Origin: Hypoxylon rubiginosum
Lineage: Eukaryota > Ascomycota > Sordariomycetes > Xylariales > Hypoxylaceae
Direction: 5' to 3'
Length of the DNA: 64,000 nucleotides
NCBI GenBank assembly: GCA_902806565.1
Contig: CADCXA010000041.1
Coordinates: forward strand, 806,001 to 870,000
Part shown: in pieces, positions 23,371 through 33,854 of the stretch
Layout of the letters: every line of letters starts with the position of its first letter
Position numbering within the stretch: the first letter of the stretch is position 1
The notes under the pieces: model-generated
What the model saw: only the letters and a program-made list of their open reading frames with translations
Database searches by the model: none
What the model was told of the DNA's origin: nothing
Program-made: the position numbers and the translations under genes

Positions 23371-24760
23371 TCACTTGTTTCTCTTCACCATAGCGGTACC
23401 TCCCTTCTTAAACTCGGCCATGTCTCCGAGTATTTGGGACTTGTCTGTGTGATCTTTGTTGGGGAATGTCGTAGCCAACACCCACCCACCCGCGCTCAGG
23501 TCGGGTGAAGATCGAGAGATGAAGTCGTAGATGTCGTTGACCGTCTGCGTCGTGTTGAATCGAGCCGGCAGCCGCGTACCATCCGGCATCTGGATCCGGA
23601 TCATAATGGTGGGCTGAGACTCATCCGGAGACGTGCTCTGAGGTGGCGCCGTGGACGGTGCAGCGGCAGCCGTGTTCGAAGTAGACAGGGTAGGAAGCGT
23701 TACGGCGGCAGCCTCGCCTGGTACGGGGCTTCCGAGACGGCGGCCTTCGCCCCCAAATGGCCTATAGACCTTAGGAAGGGGTCTGTAGTTCTCCTGGTGC
23801 TGCTGCAGCTTCACATCCACAGGCTCTTCGTATCGCACATTCATGAGGTGGATAGGTGCACGGCCTTGCTGGATCATTTGTAAAGCCTCCGCATTTTCCG
23901 GGTCATCGAATCGGCGCAGCTCTCCGTCGTCGATGCTAAATCCATCGCGCCATAGGTGTAGGGTTCGCTCTTGGACCTCACCGCCCTGGGGCCGCGCGCG
24001 ACTGCTAGATGCAGGGGGGGCGAGAGGATCGGGAATGGTGCGGCTAGCAGCACCTTCGCCGCCAAGGGTCTGTCCGGAGCCGCGGAAAGAGGCTGGGGTT
24101 GAAGGCCCAGCAGGAGAAGACGCCTCAGGTAGCTGCGAATTGCTATGAGACGTTCGGGGTTAATTTCTTGTCCTTACTGGTGTACAAAGGAAGACGGTGA
24201 CTTTTCATACCTCTTGGCCTTGGAAAGTAGGTCGTTGATGATTCGTTGGGGATCAGCACGCTGGCTCGGGTCTTGGAGAGCCAAGCCGCTCTTCTCGCCT
24301 CCGGCATAAGTGTCTCTATGCGCGTCGTTTTCATCGTTGCCGCCATGGCCGTGGTCGTCATGGGCACTGCCGCCCCCGAGAGAGCTCAAGGTGGCGAGCC
24401 CCTTCTTCTTAGGGGGTCGCTTCGACGAACTAGAGATGGTGGGAATAGACTGAGGGGCAGGGCGGCCATCAAGAGTACGCGGGCCGGTATATTCAGGCTC
24501 TGCTGCGCCTTGGGGTTCGAGCTCAGAGGGGCCTTCCTCCTCGTCGGCGAAGTAGGATTGGACAGCGGCGGCAAGGTCCCAGTCGCTGGCAGAGAGGTAT
24601 TGTGTAGCCTAATATTGAAGGTTGCGTGTAAGCTAAGAAATATTCTTTCAAGTGTTATGTTAAAAGAAACGGCACAACGAATAGATACCTGCTCAACCGA
24701 AGCTGCCGTCATAGCCACAAACTCGCTCGTGAGATCATCGTGGTCAGCGCTGCTTGCCAT
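23371..24760 (-). CDS. shp1: UBX-domain Cdc48 cofactor, Shp1/p47 family
   Basis: Three exons, 24689-24760, 24211-24608 and 23371-24142, giving 413 aa. Exon 1 starts MASSADHDDLTSEFVAMT and, with exon 2 (ATQYLSASDWDLAAAVQSYF), forms the UBA domain at about 5-48. A low-complexity linker follows with acidic and His-rich sequence. The SEP domain sits in exon 3 (LHLWRDGFSIDDGELRRFDD and IQQGRAPIHLMN). The UBX domain closes the protein (MIRIQMPDGTRLPARFNTTQTV, about 320-413). This UBA-SEP-UBX order is the p47/Shp1/Ubx1 layout. The protein recruits Cdc48/p97 to ubiquitinated substrates and membrane fusion and activates PP1 in yeast. Introns are 80 and 68 nt. Confidence 0.95.
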
Positions 24761-25580
24761 CGTGTCGGCGTTGGGACAGAAATGTTTGGAGTGGCAAGGA
24801 ATAGAAGGCTCAACCTGGGAGTGGTTGGGAAAGAATGGGATAGGAACAAGGTCCAACCCAGGTTTAAATTGTGCTGATGATAGCAGACAGAAAAACAAAC
24901 TGGGTCTTCGATGCTTGAGGGATGTGTGTATTTTTGCTGTTTGTTGTCATGCAAGAGTAGGAGTAGAAGTATGAGTGAAAGTAGAAGCAGAAGTAGCAAG
25001 ATGTAGAAGACACTTTCAGATGAACTCTCCCAGGCAGCTTCAGCGACGTCAAGCTCTCCGCAAGTGGCTTAATCAAGTTGATTACATGTACTTTAGGTAC
25101 CTTAAGTACGTAGACGCGGGGAGCAGTAAGTGGGGGAATTAAAAAGAAGCCCCTCCAAAAAACTGAAATGACGGACAGGCCTTTTGACACTTGGTCAGTC
25201 AGTACAGTCGGTGCACAGGTGGTGGACCACAACCTCCAGCTGGGAAGGAATTTCAAAATCGGAGCTACAAAATTGGGTTTCTTATTCCCAAATGACCAAA
25301 TGACATCAAAGTCCACTAGCCTAACTTGGAGATTCGGAACTAATTACTTACCTGGATAGGTTTAGATCCCAAGACTCCGATAATATCCCCCCCATCATCA
25401 ATGTTCAACTATTTCCAATCGTCAACCGTTTCCAACTTCAAAGTCATCCAGGGCAATACAAGTTGCTCTCCCTAGTACCAACGAAATCCGTAGCATGAAA
25501 CCCGAGAGCTGAAGTATACACGACTGCTTTAGTACTCCTTCTTTCCCCTATTCCTTGAATCAGCAACCGATAGTCTCGCC
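24761..25580. promoter_or_regulatory. Bidirectional intergenic region between Shp1 and Mim1 genes
   Basis: 820 bp separating two divergent housekeeping genes. A purine-rich imperfect repeat built on AGTAGAAG occupies about 24955-25012. No TATA box stands out near either start. Confidence 0.4.
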
Positions 25581-26082
25581 ATGTCCGAGGATCCGAACCC
25601 TCTCGCCGAGTCCGGCGTCACGATGCATTCCGACAGCGAGCAATATTCGGCCGGAGAGGATCTCTCCTCACCGCCCTCATCCTCCTCTACGCCTATCGTA
25701 CTCTACAAACCCCCAACCGTCTGGTCCATGCTCCGAGGTGCCGCCATCAATCTGCTGTTACCTTTCATCAACGGTATGATGCTTGGGTTTGGCGAGCTGT
25801 TTGCGCACGAGGCTGCTTTTAGGTTGGGATGGGGAGGTACAAGAGTGAGAACTCCAATGTTGCTTTTCTTTCTTCCTTCGTTTCCTTTTCTCCCCTTTTC
25901 TCCCCTTTTCTCCCCTTTTCTCTCCCCTTTCCCCCCTCCGAATCATCGTGGCTAACATTACATGTGCTGTACAGGTATTTCCACTGTCACGACGAAGAGC
26001 ACACGCCATCGGTCCAGGTGTCGAGATCCGCGAACGACGAAGACCGCGGCCGGAGCTGCAAGACCTCACGAGCATGGAGTAA
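25581..26082 (+). CDS. mim1: Mitochondrial outer-membrane import protein Mim1
   Basis: Two exons, 25581-25844 and 25975-26082, giving 123 aa. The donor GTGAGA at 25845 leaves codon phase 0, so GWGGTR joins VFPLSRRRAHAIGPG. The N-terminus is acidic and Ser-rich. The conserved core is LYKPPTVWSMLRGAAINLLLPFINGMMLGFGELFAHEAAFRLGW-like sequence (about 40-85), a single membrane-spanning helix with GxxxG-like spacing typical of Mim1. Mim1 with Mim2 inserts helical proteins, including Tom20 and Tom70, into the mitochondrial outer membrane. Its 130-nt intron is unusually long for this window and is filled with a pyrimidine repeat. OXA1, another mitochondrial insertase gene, follows on the same strand 660 bp downstream. 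Confidence 0.93.
25862..25938. repeat. Polypyrimidine tandem repeat inside Mim1 intron
   Basis: Within the intron, TCCCCTTTTC repeats perfectly three times at 25891-25920 and is flanked by partial units, making about 75 nt of uninterrupted pyrimidine. Slippage can expand such a tract. It ends about 37 nt before the acceptor. Confidence 0.85.
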
Positions 26083-26742
26083 CGTTACTGGAGGAGTGGT
26101 CCAACATCTGTATAATTTACGGTAAAGTCGACACGAGCAGACACAAATGAGCGATGCATATTCTATGTGGGTACAAGACAGGTACCCGGTGGATTAGAAC
26201 CTGTCCAGACATGGCGAGGGAAGGGTTGAAAAAAGAAAGGAAAGGAAAACGCTTTTCGTTGTCGCCTTGTATAAAAATCTTGGTGGCGGAAGCTAAGGTT
26301 AGGTCACATATGTCTATAGACATGAGGCTGTAGACGAGATGGCATAATATTATGTATATTTCATCTCAGGGGCATTGTCTCTTCTGCTCTGGTAGATGCC
26401 GAAGCCAAACTCCTTGCAGCTACTTGTGGAACTAACAACTATAATTCTATTGGATGTTTAAGTTATAAGAGTTCTTATAACCCAATACAAGTTATTGTCT
26501 TGGTTTGTTGTGGAATTGGAGTTTATGTACGGTTTGTATATTGTATACGGTTTGTGTAGGTGACTGGCGTTGGGGTGAATTTGGATGACGATCTGCACGG
26601 TACGTACCGTTCGTATCGATAAGATTAGATGTAAACTGCCCATACGTAAAGTGGGAGTTCCTAACTTTTGGTACTGATCAATTAAAAAATATTACACGGC
26701 GCACCGATAGAAGCTCTTTTCTCTCCAAGCGCCAACGCCATC
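26083..26742. other. Intergenic, Mim1 3' / Oxa1 promoter
   Basis: No gene. A short repeat of GTACGGTTTGTATATTGTATACGGTTTGT lies near 26525. Confidence 0.4.
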
Positions 26743-28407
26743 ATGCTGCAGAGTAGGGCACTTTCAAGTTCAAGACCAGCCTCTGCGCTGCGGACCTGGT
26801 CTACACGGTCACAGGTATTGCGCAACCCAATGGCCCATGTCTCAATGCCTATGTCGATGTCGACTTTGAATTGCTAATGTCAAATCCCCATCCTTATAGC
26901 CTGCCCGATCTCTGCAAGTCTCCTCACGGCACTTCTCCCAAGCACCAGCCCGGTCCACGCTGTCGAGACCAGTACTCGGCGCGCCCTCGAGGCAAATATA
27001 TCGGGCCGGTCTCCGTACTGCCATTGCGGCTACTGCGTCGAGTGTCTTTGCCCAGCGCTCCGGGGGCTCAAGAAATATATCGCTCTGGCCTTTCTCCTCG
27101 AAACAGCAGCCTCCCGCCGAGTCCCAGTCCGCCAATCCTACGACCTATACAGAGGCATCGGCGCCTCCTGCATACCCCAATGCATCCACTGAAAGCTCTT
27201 CCAAAGGCTCCCTCGCCAATCCCTATTCTACCTCTTCGACGCCAGAAGTTTCAACCGCTGGCCCACCACACCCAGTTGACGCGAGCGCGGCGCAGTACCC
27301 TCAGGAGTCCTTCAGCGACTTCGACTTGACACCTATCCTCGACATACCGGAGCAAATAGGTTACCTGAAGAATCTCGGCTTGGATTTTGGGTGGGGTCCT
27401 ACCAGCTGCTGCGAATGGCTCCTTGAACACATATATATCTCTACTGGCATGCCCTGGTGGGCTACGCTCGCTACCGTCGCCGTCGCATGGCGTGCTGCCA
27501 TATTCCTTCCCACCCTGTCCGCTAGCAAGCATTCCGCGATAGCACAACAACTCCATTCGAGACCCGACTTCATCAAGGCGAAGGCCGAGTTTGAAGAGGC
27601 TGCGTGGCGAACCAAGGACCGCGTAGCCATGATGCGCGCCCGCAATAGGATGAATATAATGAAGAAGGAGTCTGGCGCTAGCATGTTGATTCCCTTCTTT
27701 GGTTTTTTGACTATCCCATTCAGTTACGGCATGTTTCGCTTGTTTCGAGCTATGGCTGCTATACCGGTGCCCAGTCTAGAGACGGGAGGATTGGCTTGGT
27801 TCACCGATCTAACCGTCCACGATCCTTACTACATCTTGCCCGCGGCATCTATAGCTATCACGGTTCTCATGTTTCAGGTAAGCATCTAAACCTTTTGAGA
27901 CTCCTATCAAGCTATATTCTACAGGAGTCCTTATTAATATACTACTAGCAAACGCAAGCGGCTAACGTAGCACGGAACGAAATGACGGAGAATATCCAGA
28001 AAGGGATGAAATACGTACTCCCACCTGCCATGTTCCTCTGCACTGCTTGGCTACCGGCTGGCATACAGTGGTTCTTCCTCGTCTTCTCTGCCGGGGCCGT
28101 CGCACAAACATCAGTAACTCTCCAACCGGCTGTTCGTCGCTGGGCCGGCTTGCCACCTCTTCCTAGCAAAGGTCAAGCGCCTTTTCCGTCGACTGGTTCG
28201 GGTAGCATCGTTGTCCAAAACCCCAGGGGCAGTGTCCCGAAGAATACGAAGAATACGGGCGTGTCGAGCATTTTCGCTCCCAACAAGCAGAAGGAAGAGT
28301 GGGTGAAGGCTCAGGAATACGAGGAGCGTAGAGCCACGGAGGAAAAGGAAAAGGCATTCCGAAGAATGGAAGATATTCGCCGTAAGCGTGCCGAGAAGAG
28401 GAGATGA
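26743..28407 (+). CDS. oxa1: Mitochondrial inner-membrane insertase Oxa1
   Basis: Three exons, 26743-26814, 26900-27877 and 27949-28407, giving 502 aa; introns are 85 and 71 nt. The N-terminus (MLQSRALSSSRPASALRTWSTRSQ...) is a basic, Ser-rich mitochondrial presequence. A Ser/Pro/Gln-rich linker leads to the YidC/Oxa1 core. The core begins at IPEQIGYLKNLGLDFGWGPTS (about 200), with membrane segments around MPWWATLATVAVAWRAAIFLP, SMLIPFFGFLTIPFSYGMF, YYILPAASIAITVLMF and MFLCTAWLPAGIQWFFLVFSA. The C-terminal tail is charged and coiled (EEWVKAQEYEERRATEEKEK), as expected for the matrix ribosome-binding arm. The protein inserts mitochondrially encoded and re-exported subunits into the inner membrane. 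Confidence 0.95.
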
Positions 28408-29128
28408 GGACAGTTGACATACAACTCTTATTAGCTGGTGTACGATGCCGAAGCTATGACTGTACCATAACATAGACGGGGCGAAACCCTCCCACTAGTT
28501 GCATTTACTACTAGGGAGGGCATCTGGGTAGGATGAAGAATACCCGCGACTGTAATTACACTGTATATATGTGCAAATACTACACTCCAATGCCAGCCAT
28601 TCCTGTTACTTTGTTTCACTCTAGTAAATTCCTTTGTCGCGCCTCTGCTCTATCTCGAGAAACATTCCGGACCACACAATATACTCATTCCGGGAACAAG
28701 TTCCTTTTTACAGAGGATTAATTAGTTACTACCTCAGCACCTATCCTACTCGTAAAATTCGATTAATTCCCTGTAGTTCTATGACGCAAAACGCGTGGAG
28801 AACTATGGACAATCGCAAGAACAAAGGCATCCGTCATGCCGTTCACAGTCCATGTAACTGAACTACATAATATACTTGCTCTCCTTGGCTATCTTCAAGA
28901 AACCGGGATTGTCTTAATCCAAGTTTGAATTGTGTCATTACCGACTTTGCGAATGAAGCACTCTTTCTTCGAATGCTAATAAAAGGGGGAGGGTGTATGG
29001 ATCCCGAGTGTACCGAATCTAGTTGACCTTTCCCTTGATGTTTTCACGGTATACCCTTTTGGAGAAGAGGGATAGAAATAATTAACGAACAGAAGAATTG
29101 AACATGGCGCCGGATGAAGAATCCCGTC
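28408..29128. other. Convergent intergenic region
   Basis: About 720 bp between the 3' ends of the Oxa1 and URC4 genes. Short ORFs only; nothing recognised. Confidence 0.4.
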
Positions 29129-31139
29129 CTAGAATACAGTCCCATCTGAGTCGATTAAGATGGGCGGTTCTTTCGTATTCGGCCGGCTGACTTCTGCGAT
29201 CTCGCGACCACCCTAGACACGTCGTGTTAGTACTGGCTCAAAGAGGCTGTCTATACGGGATATGTGAGCGACGGTATTGCTAGATCAAGACTCACCTTCC
29301 AGCTTCCCGCCTCGAGCAGCTGCGCCAGTGACAGCTCGCCGCCGTTAAGCTCTCTCTTGAGAGCCTTGTTGACCTCGACCAGGAGCTTGTCGAGGAAGCC
29401 CACCGTTACGCCCCGCCACTCCACGACCACGTCATCGCTCGGCTCGAACATGGGTGCTACCTCGACGCCCTTGGTGCCCGTCCGTCGGCAGTAATCGTTA
29501 TAATTCTGCAGGCCGCGCTCCATATCGTCATGCTTGAGTGTTAAGACGCCGAGGTCGATGAACAAGCCTCCGTTCCTGTACTCGGGCAGTCCTGTGAGGA
29601 GCTCGGTGCCGGCGAACTGAATCTTCATGAGGCTTTGCATCGGCTGCATCAGCGAGTATGTGAGCCACTGCGTCAGCTTGTGGAAAGGTAAGATGGCCTC
29701 CCAGGGCGCGGCGCCCGCCCCTGATTGGGAATTCGGGAACGGAGAGAAGCCGGGCGAGCTAGGCGGCGGGGTGTGCTGCGGCATCGAGGAGCAAGGCCAC
29801 GCGTCGCCTAGCGAGATGCCGTCGATGGCTGTTCGCGACGGCGGCCAGATAGGTGCGAGCCCGGACATTAGAACGTTCCATAGCACGGGGATGACTACGA
29901 TAGGAGTGGAAGAGGCTTGTGTGGTTGGGTGAGCGAGGAGGTAGTCTACGAGTGGTCGATTTGGTCAGCCAAGCCCCTTCGGGACTACGAAAGGAAAAGG
30001 GGCGACGACAAGTGGGATCGCGGATGTCGAAGCACGTACCGATCATGTTGCCCGGCCGTCCATCGTCACCAAAGAAATCTGCTTTGCTGGCCAACGCGCC
30101 GCTGAGCCGGATCAAGAGCTGCGCCCTGCCCTCTAGGCCGGCAATCTCGTTGCCCGGGCGCGACTGCATGCCCTTGGCCAGCTGCTCGACCGTCAGTGTT
30201 CGAAGTCCGTCTTTATCCACCTGGAACTTGTTCGTTGGGTTTCCCGAGAATAGCCCCTATCCAAAACACGGACGTTAGCGCGGTTTCCCCTGAGCTCAAA
30301 CATATGCCTCCTATATTTCGACACGGACCAGGCATCCCCTTTTCAATCATGCGACACATACAGCTTTGAACATTTCCAGACTTGCGATAGCCAGACCCTC
30401 GGATCTCCTGTAGACGCGACCGTTCTCGGCGCTCTTGAAGCTCCAGGAGGTGCCCGCACCGGCGTCGAGCAAGACGCTGACGAGGAACAGGTCGATCAGG
30501 CGGCGGCACTTCTCCGTGCTGTCGACGGTATCGGGGAATGTGGCGAGCAGGTTGGTGACTCGATCCCGCCCGCCGACGCAGAAGTGCTGGTACCGGCCGT
30601 GGGGCGGGATCGATAAAAAGGGAGGGTCGAAATCTCGCTATACCGAAAGGTGTCAGCAGGGGCCGTACGCGACAGAGCAATGTGTATGAATCAATCAATT
30701 GGGGGGGCGTTGTGGATTTATTTCGAACCTTGATGATGCCGCATACGAAGGAGACGACGTCGGGGAATCTGGCCATATCGACGTCGAAGTGGTTGAGGCT
30801 ATTGCGCAGAGCCTTGTCGGTTACGATCTTGGACCGCTCCCGGACCGAACCTAAGCTCCTCAGGTAGCCGGCGGCGTCGAGGGACGGGTCCGGGGGCTTA
30901 GGCAGGTTGACTCTAGACATGGCGTTGGGATGGGGCGTCATTGGCGTCAGAGGCGTCTGGGGTACGCTGCCGGCCGACGAGCGGTTGATGTTGTGAATCT
31001 GAATTCGTGAGTGGCCCGTTGTCGAGGAGCTCCTAATATTGGACCCTTCCGAGTTTACACTGGCCGAGTCGTTCCCAGCTCCATTCGTAGAAACGTTTAC
31101 CGGCTTGGGCGCTTTGGGCTTTCGGGAGAAAAGACCCAT
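29129..31139 (-). CDS. urc4: URC4/urg3 family (DUF1688) uracil catabolism protein
   Basis: Five exons, 30729-31139, 30362-30637, 30040-30256, 29296-29945 and 29129-29212, giving 545 aa; introns are 91, 105, 94 and 83 nt. After a Ser/Thr-rich N-terminus of about 80 residues, the DUF1688 domain runs to the end. It opens with YLRSLGSVRERSKIVTDKAL and HFDVDMARFPDVVSFV, continues with DVFLVSVLLDAGAGTSWSF-like sequence in exon 2, DGLRTLTVEQLAKGM in exon 3, and the long exon 4 with DGISLGDAWPC and FHKLTQWLTYSLMQPM. It finishes with EPPILIDSDGTVF in exon 5. In yeasts Urc4 belongs to the URC pyrimidine degradation pathway; its exact reaction is not settled. No other URC gene is in the window. Confidence 0.92.
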
Positions 31140-33854
31140 GGTGCATCAACGTGTATACGTGTATACGTATGTATACTTCCTATTTGCTTTTTCCTGTTTT
31201 TATTTTTTTGTCGAGCCTGTCGGTCTCAGACATCAAGAGACAGCTACTTTTTTTCCTTCCCTATTTTCCCTTTTCCGTGTTTAATATTTTTTTTTTCGTC
31301 TTAGGTAGTATGCGGTTGGCTGGTTTTGGGTATAAGTGAACCAGATCCAAGCAATCAGATCGATCCGATCAGCGCAGAGGAACGGGGAAGGGGAGGGGCA
31401 AGGTACCTGTGCTAAGTTGCTAGGTTAATGTGCTAGCAGGCTAGGTAAAAGGGGGAGAGGGGAGGCCCTGTTTTTTTCTTCTCACTTTGGGCAGGTCTAA
31501 CCCAGTGCCTGAGTGCCCGCCAGCTAACTAAAGAGCCTAGGACGGGTACTGGTACCTTATCAGACAGACAGCTTCCAGCCTGTCGGGTGGAGAACGCTTG
31601 TGAATGTGGGGGAGGAAAAGTAAAATAAAAACAAAATTCAGGGGAATATCTAGGAGTGTTTGCTCTTGAATACTTGATAGTCTCTTCTTTTAACCGTTAC
31701 AAGACTCTGAAGAAATAAATGAGATAAAACAAGTCCAACCTTAGAAATGACAAGCGAAAATTTACATAGAATATTAAATGCTAGGTATCGCGGTATGTAT
31801 GTGTCGTAGGAATGAGGGAGGAAAAAAAAAGATAGGTAGACCGACAGATCAGATAGGTTAGATCATATAGGTACCTAGGTAGCTAGGGGCATTAGAGATC
31901 TAGAACGAGGAGGGTATAATACATTGACGAGTAAACTGATAGGAATTGTCTTTTTCTCTCTATGACTTTTCTCGGTAGTGTCAATACCTACCTAGATAGA
32001 GATAACTGGGTTAGCAGAAGTGGTATGATTATCTCGTAGAAAGGCAAGCACGGCATGTAGCTCTAAGCGGTAGAGAGAAGTGGTTCAAGGAGCTATATCA
32101 CGGCGTTTAAACTCGTTCAGGAGATCGATCCCATAGTGGAGCTACACGTTGCCAGGATTCATGAGGATCATCAGGAACCGCCGAATTGGGGACGGGGAAG
32201 ACCAGGGGGACAGGGGTAGGCATGGGCCACAGAGGGACTAGAGGGACCCGACTGAGCTCAAGCTGCTGCTCTGATTTGTTTCCCGTGCCTCGGACGTGAA
32301 CGATACACCGCGATGTTTGGTAACGATGCAATACTATGGTAATACCGTAATAGCTGTTCCTGAACCAAACAAGAATGCCGGTGTACTGTTGACTGGTCAG
32401 CTTCCAAGCTCAAATCTAAGAGGGGTAACTAACTCACTGATAGTCGTTCACTAAAGACTCGTTATTCTTCCTTTCTACCTTGAAAGGTTGCAGTCCCATT
32501 CGTAAAAGGTGCGATCCTTCGACAATATTTAACAGCGTCTCCTATACCTCTTGGGTAGTATTCTACGCATGTAGCAGACGAACGGGAATGACATGCAGCG
32601 ATGCGACGTTGCCCTAGCATACCGAGGTACCTAGGTAAGATGAGTAGAGTCTATTATCGAAGGCTATTCCTCGAGTGTTTGCTGTGGTCATCGCCAATCG
32701 CCAATCGCCCTTACAAGTCATCGCCGCCAACGCGTCTACCTAAATCAATCATAAGCTCAATTGTATGTGGAAGGGAGCTCGACGTCTCCTCCGCATCGCA
32801 CACCAATACGATCTGCACCTTGTAAGCTGTCCAGCAAACACATTTGGACCGGCTTGGTCATCCAATCAGGTACGCGTGTCTACGCCGCTTCGTCGCTTAT
32901 ATTGAGACCAAATAAAATCCGCGGAGGGGGCCGTATAATTTAGCAACGTCATAAGGTAGGATGCACATCTAATAAGGCTGGTCTAGGTATTCGATACCTA
33001 TTTACCTCTAAACATGCACGCACGTTTATGTTTCTTTACATAGTGATCTAAACTGGTTGGTCGCTGATCATTCTGAAAGTTGCCCCTTTATACGAAGTAA
33101 ACGTATTAAAATTCCATGACCCCGTTAGACTACACCTACAATAGGTAGTAACATGGCGAGAATACACATGCCTGTCTGTACAGAAAGACACATGAAAGGC
33201 TTGTTAAAAGTGTCTAAAATCATACGACAGTTGATAGACCATACCAACGCTACTATGTAAGTAGGACAGTTCGCGCGACATGTAGCACCCACGTTCAAAC
33301 CGGGTCGAGCATCCGTTGGTACCTAATAGGTTTAAATCAAAGTCCAGGACGTGCACGCTTGCGGCTCGCGGGGGGGATAGTTGTAGCGAGCTTCCAACTA
33401 CCTTTCTCGGGCAAGTCTAGATCCGAGTGGACGGTTCTCTTTCTAGGATAGATCAGACTAGTTCACCAAGAACCCTTCCCGAGTGCTGCCAAAGGACGAC
33501 AGTTCCTGAGTATCTACCACGGTGTCCCGGTATCAATAGCGTATATGCAAGCAACAAGGCACTTGAACAACCTTTAAACTTACGTTGGGCCATGTTCCCC
33601 GGTATTATGCGCTAGACATGATACAAGGAAGAAGAAAAAAGAAACAGGATATAATTAGGAAATAATTAAGAGGAATGAATGAGCCACAGACAGAAAGCAT
33701 GAATCAAAGGCATCGAAGTTGTATTGAATGAAGCTCTTCAGGTAAGCTAGGAGCTAGAAGAGGCCCTAAGCTAATGATGATTAGGGTTGTGACCAGGTCA
33801 CGTGTATACTATCCCATGACACAGCCATAGGGGGTCGAACCCCTTTTCTTACGG
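31140..33854. other. Gene-poor intergenic region
   Basis: About 2.7 kb with no ORF that looks coding. It starts with T-rich sequence just upstream of URC4 (31195-31300). Copies of the palindromic word TACCTAGGTA lie near 31872 and 32628. A short direct repeat CATCGCCAATCGCCAATCGCC is near 32688. Otherwise I see nothing I can name. Confidence 0.45.

Noticed and set aside
33815..33850. tRNA-like B-box (GGTTCGACCCC, minus strand)
   Set aside because: No matching A-box or cloverleaf can be formed around it; it lies just past the stop codon of the dynamin-like gene.
31140..33854. Several 60-100 codon ORFs
   Set aside because: All are short, overlap on both strands, and lack motifs or splice partners.
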